64,000 bases of DNA, taken from NCBI RefSeq assembly GCF_900460065.1, contig NZ_UAVD01000001.1, positions 1 through 64,000 of the forward strand, written 5' to 3'. Positions 16,921-25,124 of this stretch are shown here, one piece after another (the stretch's first letter is position 1; each line of letters starts with the position of its first letter). The notes beneath the pieces were generated by a model. The model was not told the origin of the DNA. It searched no databases and saw only the letters and a program-made list of their open reading frames with translations. A program made the translations under genes and the position numbers. The DNA comes from Streptomyces griseus. GTDB taxonomy: Bacteria; Actinomycetota; Actinomycetes; Streptomycetales; Streptomycetaceae.

Positions 16921-16964
16921 ACGAGGGGCCCGGCGCACACCGCGGTGTGCGCCGGGCCCCTCGT
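16921..16964. terminator. Perfect 44-bp palindromic hairpin between convergent genes
   Basis: Arms 16921-16941 and 16944-16964 pair over 21 bp without mismatch, with a two-base centre. It lies between the quinone reductase (+) and bpa (-), so it can stop transcription from both sides. No U-tract, as usual for this GC class. Confidence 0.85.
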
Positions 16965-17000
16965 GGTCGGTCCTCGGACTCCAGGAGGCGGATGCGGGGT

Positions 17001-17549
17001 CTACAGATACGGGCCCGAACGGATCGGGCCGTGCGGGTCCGCCCCGCCCTCCTCGTCCTCGTGCACCGTGCCGGGCGGCAGGGCGCGGCGCATCTGCTCC
17101 AGCTGGGCGCGGGCCGCCATCTGCTGCGCGAACAGCGCCGTCTGGATGCCGTGGAAGAGGCCCTCCAGCCAGCCCACGAGCTGTGCCTGGGCGATCCGCA
17201 GCTCGGCCTCCGAGGGCACCGACTCCTCGGTGAACGGCAGCGAGAGCCGCTCCAGCTCCTCGACCAGCTCGGGCGCCAGACCGTCCTCCAGCTCCTTCAC
17301 GGAGCTGGCGTGGATCTCCTTGAGCCGCACGCGGCTCGCCTCGTCGAGAGGGGCCGCCCTGACCTCCTCCAGCAGCTGCTTGATCATGCTGCCGATGCGC
17401 ATGACCTTCGCGGGCTGTTCCACCATCTCCGTCACCGGGACCTCGCGCGACTCGTCGTCACTGGCACCGCCGCCGATAGCCATTCCGTCCTGGCCCACGA
17501 CAAGGACCTGCGGGTGCTCCTGCGACCGGTCATTCCTCGGCATTTCCAT
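17001..17549 (-). CDS. bpa: Bacterial proteasome activator Bpa (PafE family)
   Basis: This 182-residue protein forms a ring that caps the 20S proteasome and promotes ATP-independent protein degradation in actinobacteria. The family core is visible in EQPAKVMRIGSMIKQLLEEV and in the helical segments PSEAELRIAQAQLVGWLEGL and FHGIQTALFAQQMAARAQLE. The C-terminus ends GPYL, the expected docking tail comparable to GQYL of M. tuberculosis. ATG at 17549 is taken as start; a ribosome site is weak, and GTG at 17567 is an alternative. It is the last leftward gene before the hairpin at 16921. The proteasome subunit genes are not in this window. Confidence 0.9.
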   Translation of the reverse strand: MEMPRNDRSQEHPQVLVVGQDGMAIGGGASDDESREVPVTEMVEQPAKVMRIGSMIKQLLEEVRAAPLDEASRVRLKEIHASSVKELEDGLAPELVEELERLSLPFTEESVPSEAELRIAQAQLVGWLEGLFHGIQTALFAQQMAARAQLEQMRRALPPGTVHEDEEGGADPHGPIRSGPYL

Positions 17550-17659
17550 GCCGCCATTGTCTCGCACACGTGCCGTACCCCACGTTGGTGCCCCCGAAAA
17601 CGGAAGATCCACCGTCCTCGGGGGCACCGAAAGCCTTCCGGCGGCGCCGGAGGGACCGC

Positions 17660-20518
17660 TCACCCCGCCCGGCGGGTCAGGGTCAGCCGGGAGCTGGTGA
17701 GCCCGGCGGCCAGCAGTCCGGCGAGCACGGGGACGACCACGGCGAGCAGCCCGATGGTCTCCCACGGCATCACGATCGGCGTGTAGGCCGACTCCATCGG
17801 GTCCTCCCGCATGTCCGCGAGGGCCGCGCGCAGGTCGGTCAGCCGCAGGGCCACCGCGGGCACGAGCCCCGCCGCCGTGCCCAGGACCACCCCGGTCAGG
17901 GCGACGACCAGGCACTGGAAGCCGGAGAGCGAACGCCGGACGCCCGGGGGCGCGCCCACCGCGCTGAGCGTGGTGAGATCGGCCTCCGCGTCGGCCTTGG
18001 ACAGGCCGGTCGTGATGGCCGCCGCTCCCAGGGTCACCACTCCGGCGAAGATGGCCAGGATCAGCAGGATCGTGTCGGTGTCGTCGTTCTCCCGGAGCAT
18101 CTCGTCCGACGTCATCAGGTACGCGCGGTTCCCGGCCTGGTCGAGTGCGGCCTGGACCGCCTGGTTCTCGGCGTCCGTGGCCTCCCGGCCGAGCGTGTAG
18201 AAGCTGCCGTTCTCCTCGACGTGCAGGCCGAGCCGCTCGGCGGTCCGCTCCGGCATGACCATCCGGATGCCCGGGGTCGCCGCGAAGCGGTCCGGCGCGA
18301 CGTACACCTTCAGCCGGTCCGTGGTGGTGCGGGCCTTGCCGGGGTGCAGGGCCCGGTTCTTCTTGTCGCGCGGGTTGTAGACGTGGGTGGCCTTGAGGGT
18401 GACCTCGCCGCCCTGCGCGTACGCCGAGTTCAGCAGGACGGGGGTGCCCTCGGCGATGGCCTTCGCCGCCGCCGGGTCCGCCAGCTTCACGTACGAGGCG
18501 AGCACGTCCGCGCCACCGATGACGATCTTGTGTTCGTCGGTTCCGAACGCGACCATCGTGTAGTTCTCGTCCATGCAGGCCGGGGAGTTCATCAGCCGTT
18601 TGTGCTCGTCGGCCGAGATCCGCAGGGCGAGCTCCTTGGCGCCCTTGCCCTTCAGCGGGCAGGAGTGGCCCTTGCCGGTGGGCTTCACGAGTTCGAGGGT
18701 GCCGCAGCCGTTCTCCTCCTCGTAGTACACGGTGCAGTCGCTTCCGGCCCAGACCCGTCCGATGTCCGCGCGCCCGCCGCTGACCGGGAGGTTCTGTTCG
18801 ACGGCGGCGCGGGAGCGGGGCAGTTCGGCGTGGTCGCCGGTGTCGGCGGCCATCAGCGCCGCGGTGCCCGGGGTCATGTTGGGCGTGTAGTCGTACGCCT
18901 GCTCGGCGGCGTTGCTGCTGGTGTACGTGGCGATGGCGATGCTGCCCGCGACGGCCGCCATCACGGCGGCGACGGCGGGTGCGGTGCGGCCCCGGTTGCG
19001 GGCCGCGTCGCGCAGGGCGATACGGGGCGTCAGCGGGAGCCTGCGGCCGAGCCTGCCGAGGAAGCCGACGATCACCGGGATGCAGCCGAGGACGCCCAGC
19101 TCGGCCAGGACGGAGCCGCCGGCCACGAAGTTGGTGTCGCCGTTCATCCCGCCGTAGACGGCGACGGCGACCCCGGCCACGAGCGCGATGACGCCGACGA
19201 CGGGCAGTACCCGGGAGCCGCGGCGGGTGCCGCGCCGGCCGGTGAGCGACTCCAGGACCGACTGGCGGCCCGCGACGATCGCCGGGGCGAGCGCGGCGAG
19301 GACGCCGGTGACCAGCCCGAGCAGGGCGATGCCCAGGATCTCCCAGGGCCGCACGGTCAGTTCGCCGAAGCGGCTGCCCGCGTACTCCTCGATCAGCGGG
19401 CGGAACAGGGCGGTCAGACCGAACCCGGCCCCCACCCCGACCACCGCGCCGACCCCGCCGAGCACCGCGCCGCCCGCGAGCACCACGGCCCGGACCTGGC
19501 CCCGGCTGCCGCCGCACGAGCCGACCAGGCCCAGCTGCCGGCGGGCGCCCACGGCGAACGCCGGACCGGCCAGCAGCACGATCTCCAGGACGGCCATGGC
19601 GGCCACCGTGAGGGTCGCCGCGGTCAGCGCCTTCTCCGTGTCGTTGTACGAGCCGCCCATCATGGCGGCCATCGGGACCTCGGAGTCCGGCGGCGGATCC
19701 AGGACGACCTCGCGGGAGACGACCAGCACCCCCTTGTCGTTGGCGGCGAGGACGTCCTTCCAGGTCACGCCCGCACCGGGCGGGGCCTGGACCAGCCAGT
19801 CCGGGGCGCTCGCCTGCGGCGGCAGGACGTTCTTGTCGCGGTCGGCGGTCTTCTGCCACGGGGCGATGACCGAGCCGGGGACCGCGTACAGGGAGTCCGC
19901 CTTCAGGTCGGCGGGGAGCTCGACCGCACCGGTGAGCGTGTAGGCCAGGTCGGGGCCGCGCACGGTGACGCGGTCGCCGATGGACAGCCCCGCCGACGCG
20001 ATGAACTCCTCGGTCGCGGCGATCTCGTCCCTGGCCCGGGGGTAGGCCCCGTCGGTCAGCTCGATCCTCCCGCGCAGCAGCGGGTCGGCGATGCTCAGCT
20101 CGGTGATCTGGGTGTCGGCGATGCCGTGGCGGGTGGTCACCGACGCCGGCACGGTCCGCTCGGTCAGGTACCGCGAGCCCTCGGGGAAGGCCGCGGTCAC
20201 GTCGACCGGCTTCTCCTGCTCCTTCGGGGTCGGCTCCGGGGCGCCCTCCGGTGTGCCCCAGGCGCCGCCGTCGGGCATCTGCTGGAGCTTCACCGGGCCC
20301 ATGCTCGTGGCCGAGAACCGGGCGTCGGCCGCGCCCAGCCGAGCGGTGAGTTCCTTGGCCTTGGTGGGCATCGCGCTGCGGTAGGCGAGGTCGGCCGAGG
20401 TCACGCCGAGGACGGGCAGGGCGATCATGGCGACCACCAGGGCGCTGCGCCCCTTGGCCCGTACGGCGTCGCGCCGGGCTATGCGGAAGGCGGCGCGCCA
20501 GCCGGGGAGCGGGTTCAC
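17660..20518 (-). CDS. Large FtsX-type ABC transporter permease (MacB-like)
   Basis: This 952-residue permease has the MacB/FtsX layout duplicated: an N-terminal helix (SALVVAMIALPVLGVTSADL), an extracytoplasmic domain of about 240 residues, a central block of helices (for example VLAGGAVLGGVGAVVGVGAG), a second periplasmic-type domain, and a final helix bundle (ETIGLLAVVVPVLAGLLAAG). Such permeases move lipids, peptides or drugs, or transmit force, rather than importing solutes. Its start overlaps the ATPase stop by four bases (ATGA). With the PadR gene upstream it forms a typical PadR-controlled export unit. The substrate is unknown. Confidence 0.9.
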   Translation of the reverse strand: MNPLPGWRAAFRIARRDAVRAKGRSALVVAMIALPVLGVTSADLAYRSAMPTKAKELTARLGAADARFSATSMGPVKLQQMPDGGAWGTPEGAPEPTPKEQEKPVDVTAAFPEGSRYLTERTVPASVTTRHGIADTQITELSIADPLLRGRIELTDGAYPRARDEIAATEEFIASAGLSIGDRVTVRGPDLAYTLTGAVELPADLKADSLYAVPGSVIAPWQKTADRDKNVLPPQASAPDWLVQAPPGAGVTWKDVLAANDKGVLVVSREVVLDPPPDSEVPMAAMMGGSYNDTEKALTAATLTVAAMAVLEIVLLAGPAFAVGARRQLGLVGSCGGSRGQVRAVVLAGGAVLGGVGAVVGVGAGFGLTALFRPLIEEYAGSRFGELTVRPWEILGIALLGLVTGVLAALAPAIVAGRQSVLESLTGRRGTRRGSRVLPVVGVIALVAGVAVAVYGGMNGDTNFVAGGSVLAELGVLGCIPVIVGFLGRLGRRLPLTPRIALRDAARNRGRTAPAVAAVMAAVAGSIAIATYTSSNAAEQAYDYTPNMTPGTAALMAADTGDHAELPRSRAAVEQNLPVSGGRADIGRVWAGSDCTVYYEEENGCGTLELVKPTGKGHSCPLKGKGAKELALRISADEHKRLMNSPACMDENYTMVAFGTDEHKIVIGGADVLASYVKLADPAAAKAIAEGTPVLLNSAYAQGGEVTLKATHVYNPRDKKNRALHPGKARTTTDRLKVYVAPDRFAATPGIRMVMPERTAERLGLHVEENGSFYTLGREATDAENQAVQAALDQAGNRAYLMTSDEMLRENDDTDTILLILAIFAGVVTLGAAAITTGLSKADAEADLTTLSAVGAPPGVRRSLSGFQCLVVALTGVVLGTAAGLVPAVALRLTDLRAALADMREDPMESAYTPIVMPWETIGLLAVVVPVLAGLLAAGLTSSRLTLTRRAG

Positions 20519-21288
20519 GTGGCGGTTCCGGTGGAGAGCAGGGAGTCGGCCCCGGTGGTCAGCGTCTGGTCGACGATCGAGCCGTCCCGGAGGAACACGA
20601 CCCGGTCGGCCCAGGCCGCGTACCGGGGCTCATGGGTCACCATGACGCCGGCCGCGCCCTGGTCGCAGCGGGTGCGCAGCAGGGCCAGGACGGCCTCGCC
20701 GGTCTCGGAGTCGAGCGCTCCGGTCGGCTCGTCGGCGAGCACGAGGCGGCGGTCGCCGACGAGGGCGCGGGCGATGGCGACGCGCTGTTGCTGGCCGCCG
20801 GACATCTCGTCGGGGAAGCGGTCGGCGATCTCCTCCAGCTTCAGCTCGGCCAGCGCGGCGAGGGCCTCCTTGCGGGCCTTGCGCACCGATACGCCGTCGA
20901 GTTCGCGGGGCAGCGCGATGTTCTCGGCGGCGGTCAGGGCGGGGATGAGGTTGTAGTCCTGGAAGACGTAGCCGACGCTGCGGCGGCGCAGTGCGGCCAT
21001 CCCCTTGGGGCCGAGGGCGGCGATGTCCTGGCCCTCGATGACCACCTGGCCGCTGGTGGCGGTGTCGAGCCCGCCGGCCAGGGTCAGCAGGGTGGACTTG
21101 CCGGATCCTGAGGGGCCCATCACGGCGACCAGTTCGCCCGGGTGCACGGCGAGGTGGACCCCGCGCAGGGCGTGCACCTCGGCGATGCCGGAGCCATGGG
21201 TACGGGTCAGCGCCCGCAGTTCGAGTACGGGGCTGCCGCCGGGTGTCCCGGAGGACGGCGGGGGCGGGGGTGTGGCGGACGCAGGCAT
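20515..21288 (-). CDS. ABC transporter ATP-binding protein (LolD/MacB class)
   Basis: This 257-residue ATPase has Walker A (MGPSGSGKSTLLTLAGGL), the Q-loop region (VGYVFQDYNLIPALTAAENI), the signature motif MSGGQQQRVAIARAL, Walker B (LVLADEPTGALD) and the H-loop (MVTHEPRYA). About 20 Pro-rich residues precede the domain. GALD after the Walker B glutamate is the usual form in the LolD/MacB class, which works with FtsX permeases such as the one it is coupled to. It follows the PadR gene after 106 bases and probably shares regulation by it. Confidence 0.93.
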   Translation of the reverse strand: MPASATPPPPPSSGTPGGSPVLELRALTRTHGSGIAEVHALRGVHLAVHPGELVAVMGPSGSGKSTLLTLAGGLDTATSGQVVIEGQDIAALGPKGMAALRRRSVGYVFQDYNLIPALTAAENIALPRELDGVSVRKARKEALAALAELKLEEIADRFPDEMSGGQQQRVAIARALVGDRRLVLADEPTGALDSETGEAVLALLRTRCDQGAAGVMVTHEPRYAAWADRVVFLRDGSIVDQTLTTGADSLLSTGTAT

Positions 21289-21394
21289 GGTGGGTGGTTC
21301 CCCCTGGGAACGGACGGGGTCGGGTGGCGGCGGCGGAGGGCGCCGGAGAGGTGGGCGGCGGTGCCGGGACGGGGGTCCGCCGGCACCGCGGGCG

Positions 21395-22018
21395 TCAGCG
21401 CCTGGACCGGGTCCGGCCGGCCAGGGCGCGGGCCGCGCCGCGGGTGGCCGCGGGGCCGGGCTCGGCGGAGGGTTCGGTCGCGGCGGCCTCGGCGAGGCGG
21501 ACGAGCCGGGACTCGCAGTGGTCGAGCCAGCGGGCCTCGGCCTCCGCCTGGAAGATCAGCTGTTCCACGACGAGGAGCCAGGCGACCTCGTCCCGGTTGG
21601 CCGGGACGTCGGCCAGGGCCTGGGCCTTGAGGCGGGTGTAGTCCTGCATCGCCTTGAGTGTGTGGTGGCGCTGGGACTGGATGACGTCCCGGATGTCGAC
21701 GCCGGGTGCGCCCACGGCCATGGCGAGCTTGATGGCCAGTTCGTCGCGGGGCGGGTTGGTGCGGTCCACGGGCGTCTCGAACCAGGTGCGCAGCTCGGTG
21801 CGGCCGTCCTCGGTGATCGCGTAGAGGTCGTGGCCGGCGTCGTCCGCTCCCTCCTGGACGATCATGCCGTCGCGCTCCAGCCTGCTGAGCGTCGTGTAGA
21901 CCTGCCCGACGTTCAGGGGCCAGGTGGAGCCGGTGCGCGACTCGAACTCGGTGCGGAGCTGGGACCCGTAACGAGGGCCCCGTTCCAGCAGGGCCAGCAG
22001 GCCGTGGCGAATGGACAT
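21395..22018 (-). CDS. PadR family transcriptional regulator
   Basis: This 207-residue repressor has the PadR winged helix (MSIRHGLLALLERGPRYGSQ, then NVGQVYTTLSRLERDGMIVQ) and a Vir_C_2-like C-terminal coiled-coil region with HTLKAMQDYTRLKAQALADV. I chose ATG at 22018 because the family begins MSIRHGLL; the frame continues 12 codons upstream. The start codon lies inside a 15-bp palindrome, and no ribosome site is visible, so the mRNA may be leaderless and autorepressed by direct occlusion. It precedes an ABC exporter on the same strand, the usual target of such PadR proteins. The inducer is not known. Confidence 0.9.
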   Translation of the reverse strand: MSIRHGLLALLERGPRYGSQLRTEFESRTGSTWPLNVGQVYTTLSRLERDGMIVQEGADDAGHDLYAITEDGRTELRTWFETPVDRTNPPRDELAIKLAMAVGAPGVDIRDVIQSQRHHTLKAMQDYTRLKAQALADVPANRDEVAWLLVVEQLIFQAEAEARWLDHCESRLVRLAEAAATEPSAEPGPAATRGAARALAGRTRSRR

Positions 22019-22042
22019 ACTGAGTATGTATACCGAGTATGT
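22015..22042. promoter_or_regulatory. Candidate PadR operator overlapping its own start codon
   Basis: ACATACTGAGTATGT (22015-22029) is a perfect odd palindrome about a central G; a degenerate second copy (GTATACCGAGTATGT, 22028-22042) abuts it. The padR ATG is at 22016-22018. AT-rich ATAC/GTAT half sites are typical of PadR operators. Confidence 0.7.
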
Positions 22043-22111
22043 TCGTCCTGGCAAGTCCGGTCGGTGCGGTTCGGGGCGGCGTGACGGGGACGGTGGACGG
22101 GCTCGCGACGC

Positions 22112-22846
22112 TCAGTTCGCGCGGCGCATCCGGAACGCGAGGAAGCCGAGTCCCAGCCCGACCAGGGCGATGCCCGTACCGAGCGAGACCTGTTGCACCC
22201 GGCGTACGGACGCGGCGTCCAGCGCCTGTCCGGACCGGGCGCCGGGATCGGTGAAGGCGCTGGGCGGCGGGGTGGAGACGGGCAGGTCAACCGGTTCCAC
22301 GAGGTCCGCGTCGGGTTCGTCCTCGGGCGCCGGCCGCTCGGCCCGCGCCTGCTCCGGCGGCGTCAGCGAACGCCCGGGGCGCGCCCTGCCGGCCCCGGCC
22401 TCGCGCCCGGCCAGGGGGGCGGTCGACCCGGACACGTCGGGGGAAGCGGAAGGGGAGGAGGAAGCGGGGTCCGGCGAGTCCGGCCCGGGCTCGCCGGAGG
22501 CTACGGCCCCGTGCCCGGCCGCTGCCGGGGCGGAGACGGCCGGGCCGGCGCCCGAGGCCCCGGTGACCGGGACGCCGGATCGCGGGGGCAGGGCGGCGGG
22601 CAGTGCCGAGGGGGACGCGGAGGCTGATGCCACGGGCCGCGGCGCGGCCGGACGGGAGGGGGCCGCGGACGTGGCGGCGGGAGGGCTCGACGTGCCGGGG
22701 GCGGGGGCCGTGGCGGTGCGGGACGGGCCCTCGGGCGTCGGCGAACCGTGGGCGGAGCCGGCCGGTGGCCCCAGCGCCGCTCCGGCCACCGCCATCAGAC
22801 AGACCGCACACCTCGACGACCATGTGGCCGGGAGTCCTGGAGCCAT
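22112..22846 (-). CDS. Secreted, C-terminally membrane-anchored low-complexity protein
   Basis: I do not recognise a domain in these 244 residues. The N-terminus has a signal-like hydrophobic stretch (CAVCLMAVAGAALGPPAGSA), followed by about 180 residues rich in Pro, Ser and Ala, and one C-terminal helix (SLGTGIALVGLGLGFLAFRM) ending in RRAN. That layout suits a cell-wall spacer or stalk held in the membrane with most of the chain outside. The gene lies between padR and the PASTA kinase gene, with 262 bases after the kinase stop containing no clear gene. The compositional bias makes some risk of a false call, but the signal and anchor at the two ends argue that it is real. Confidence 0.62.
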   Translation of the reverse strand: MAPGLPATWSSRCAVCLMAVAGAALGPPAGSAHGSPTPEGPSRTATAPAPGTSSPPAATSAAPSRPAAPRPVASASASPSALPAALPPRSGVPVTGASGAGPAVSAPAAAGHGAVASGEPGPDSPDPASSSPSASPDVSGSTAPLAGREAGAGRARPGRSLTPPEQARAERPAPEDEPDADLVEPVDLPVSTPPPSAFTDPGARSGQALDAASVRRVQQVSLGTGIALVGLGLGFLAFRMRRAN

Positions 22847-23108
22847 GAGATCAGCGTCACACGGGCCCCCTCATCCGGCATCCCGGACGCGGTATCCGGA
22901 AGAACGGGCCCTGATAGCGCCCGATCAGTGCCCTGACAGCGGTCCGGAACGGAGATCCGCGGACGCGAACGGTCATTCGTCGACATCAGCCGGGCGCGCT
23001 CCACTTCGGCGCCCCGGCCGGGCGGTCCCGACGGACGACCGGTGGATCAGCGGGGCTACCCGGTGGAACGGGAGGGCGTGCCGGTGGGTGGAGCGGGCGT
23101 ACGGCGGA

Positions 23109-24752
23109 TCAGGAGGGCCTGCCCGTGGAGACCTGGAGTTCGAAGTGGGCGCCGCGCTCGGAGACGGCCGCGCCGGAGGACGGGAACTGGCCGACGACCT
23201 GGCCCTCGGCGTAGGTGTTGCCCTTCTCCTCGATCTCCTTGACGGTCCAGCCCGCGGCGGCGGCACACGCCTTCGCGGACAGGATGTCCTTGTAGACGAA
23301 GTTGGGCGCCTGGACCTTCGCCGGGTCGTTGGAGTCCTCGGAGGCGTCCGTGCAGTCCGTGGTCTTCATCGTCCGGTTGCGCTCCGGCGGGCGGTATTCC
23401 TCCACCTCACTGGTGTCCGGGTCGCCGCCGCCCTTGCCCGCCTCGTCGTCCTTGCCGCCTTGGAGGGCGATCGCGGTGATCAGGCCGCCGATGGCCAGCA
23501 GTGCGACGACGATCGAACCGACGACGACCGGCATGTTGCGCTTGGAGCCGCCACCGGCGGTGGCGCCCACGGTGGTCGAGTGCTGCGGGCCGAGTGAGTA
23601 CGGCGGCGGGGTCGAGTGGGCCGGCTGCCCCGGAGGCTGGTAGCTCTGGACCGACTGCGGGTAGCCGTAGCCCGGCGTGGGCGCCGGGGTCGGCCGGCCG
23701 TACGGTCCCGGCTGGTGGGGCTGGTGCTGAGGATGCGGCTGGTAGGGCGTCTGGACGTTCTGGGGCGCCGGGGTGCTCTGGTCGACGGGCGGGAACACCG
23801 CGGAGCCGACACCGGAGCCGCTGTTGGCGGGTCCGCCGCCGGCCACGATCATCGGGGCGCCGGTCTGGCCGCCGGAGGCGTTGAGGACGCGGGCGATCTC
23901 GTCGCGCATCGCGGCGGCGCTGGGGAAGCGCTCGTTCGGGTTCTTCTTGAGCGCGCGGGCGACGAGGGCGTCCACCGCCGGGGTGACCGACCGGTTGATG
24001 CTGGACGGCGCGACCGGCTCCTCCTGCACATGCGCGTACGCGATGGCCAGCGGCGAGTCCGCGTCGAACGGGATCCGGCCGGTGAGCAGCTGGAAGAGCA
24101 TGATGCCGACCGAATACAGGTCGGACCGGGCGTCGACGCCGCGGCCGAGTGCCTGCTCGGGGGAGAGGTACTGCGGGGTGCCGACGACCATGCCGGTCTG
24201 CGTCATCGAGGTGACGCCGGACTGCATGGCACGGGCGATGCCGAAGTCCATGACCTTGACGACGCCGCGCTTGGTCATCATCACGTTGCCGGGCTTGATG
24301 TCGCGGTGGACCAGGCCCATCTCGTGGCTGGTCTCCAGCGCGGCGAGCACGTCCGCCGTCACCTTGAGGGCCTTGTCGGCGGGCATCGCGCCGTGCGAGC
24401 GGATGTCGGCGGCCAGCACCGAGCCGAGCGGCTGCCCCTCGACGTACTCCATGACGATGTACGGCATCAGCGCACCGCCGAGCTCGTCCTCGCCGGTGTC
24501 GAAGACGGAGACGATGTTGGTGTGCTGGAGCTTGGCGACGGCCTGCGCCTCGCGTCGGAAGCGCTCGCGGAAGGACTGCTCGCGGCCGAGCTCCGTGTGC
24601 AGGGTCTTGATCGCGACCTGGCGGTCGAGGGCGGAGTCGTAGGCCAGGTAGACGGACGCCATCCCGCCCTCGCCGAGCAGGTCGCGCAGCTGGTAGCGGC
24701 CGCCCGCGACCGCCCCGCCCGCGTAGCGGCCCTGTGCGCCGTCCTGGCTCAT
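23109..24752 (-). CDS. PASTA-domain transmembrane Ser/Thr protein kinase (PknB-like)
   Basis: The cytoplasmic kinase domain (residues about 15-280) has the glycine loop GEGGMASVYLA, the catalytic lysine in VAIKTL, HRDIKPGNVMM and DFGIARA, all intact. A Pro/Gln-rich linker leads to one membrane helix (residues about 407-430, MPVVVGSIVVALLAIGGLIT) and a single extracellular PASTA-like domain near 479-541 (APNFVYKDILSAKACAAAAG, then WTVKEIEEKGNTYAEG). PknB homologues usually have three or four PASTA units, so this is a reduced sensor. ATG at 24752 is preferred because GAGGGGG lies before it. It is divergent from another kinase gene. Confidence 0.9.
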   Translation of the reverse strand: MSQDGAQGRYAGGAVAGGRYQLRDLLGEGGMASVYLAYDSALDRQVAIKTLHTELGREQSFRERFRREAQAVAKLQHTNIVSVFDTGEDELGGALMPYIVMEYVEGQPLGSVLAADIRSHGAMPADKALKVTADVLAALETSHEMGLVHRDIKPGNVMMTKRGVVKVMDFGIARAMQSGVTSMTQTGMVVGTPQYLSPEQALGRGVDARSDLYSVGIMLFQLLTGRIPFDADSPLAIAYAHVQEEPVAPSSINRSVTPAVDALVARALKKNPNERFPSAAAMRDEIARVLNASGGQTGAPMIVAGGGPANSGSGVGSAVFPPVDQSTPAPQNVQTPYQPHPQHQPHQPGPYGRPTPAPTPGYGYPQSVQSYQPPGQPAHSTPPPYSLGPQHSTTVGATAGGGSKRNMPVVVGSIVVALLAIGGLITAIALQGGKDDEAGKGGGDPDTSEVEEYRPPERNRTMKTTDCTDASEDSNDPAKVQAPNFVYKDILSAKACAAAAGWTVKEIEEKGNTYAEGQVVGQFPSSGAAVSERGAHFELQVSTGRPS

Positions 24753-25124
24753 GACTTGCATCCCCCTCGGCGGCGCGCGGTCGCACGCGGTGTGTCCGTC
24801 CGACGTCGACGTTTCTGTTCGTCGTCGTTTCTGTCTGACGTGATGGCGTGCGGCGCGGTTCCGTACAACGCGATTACGCGCCAAGTCTGCCCCAGGGGTT
24901 TGACACGTCAAGCCGGGTGCCCGTTCCGTGACCCTACGCACAGGAAGCGTCTCGGAAGCGTTACAGGAAACGCATCAAAACCCCGCGCAGGACGCGCCGC
25001 GCGGTCAGATGATCCTGCCGCGACGGAACCGTGGTGTCCGGCGGAGGCTGTAGCGTGACGTGGCAATGCAGCAAGGCACCGTGAGAACCCGCGGACGCGC
25101 GGACAGAAACGACGGCGAGGACTG
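24753..25124. other. 372-bp divergent promoter region between two kinase genes
   Basis: There is no gene here. It must hold promoters for both kinases. A TTGACA hexamer sits at 24900-24905 but I see no good -10 at 17 bases. The clearest structure is a set of three phased heptamers at 24943-24972, listed separately. Confidence 0.6.
24943..24972. repeat. Three phased heptamer repeats upstream of the second kinase gene
   Basis: GGAAGCG at 24943-24949 and 24954-24960, and GGAAACG at 24966-24972, are spaced 11 and 12 bases apart, about one helical turn. Such direct repeats are typical activator sites. They lie about 150 bases upstream of the kinase start at 25125. Confidence 0.45.

Noticed and set aside
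20513..20526. TTCACGTG near the permease start as a parS
   Set aside because: Only the central eight bases match; the right arm reads GCGG instead of AAAC.
17570..20956. A very long open frame on the plus strand opposite the FtsX permease and ATPase genes
   Set aside because: It is an antisense shadow caused by GC-biased third positions; the translation is rich in Arg, Gly, His and Asp without any domain, whereas the minus strand gives a clear permease and ABC ATPase.
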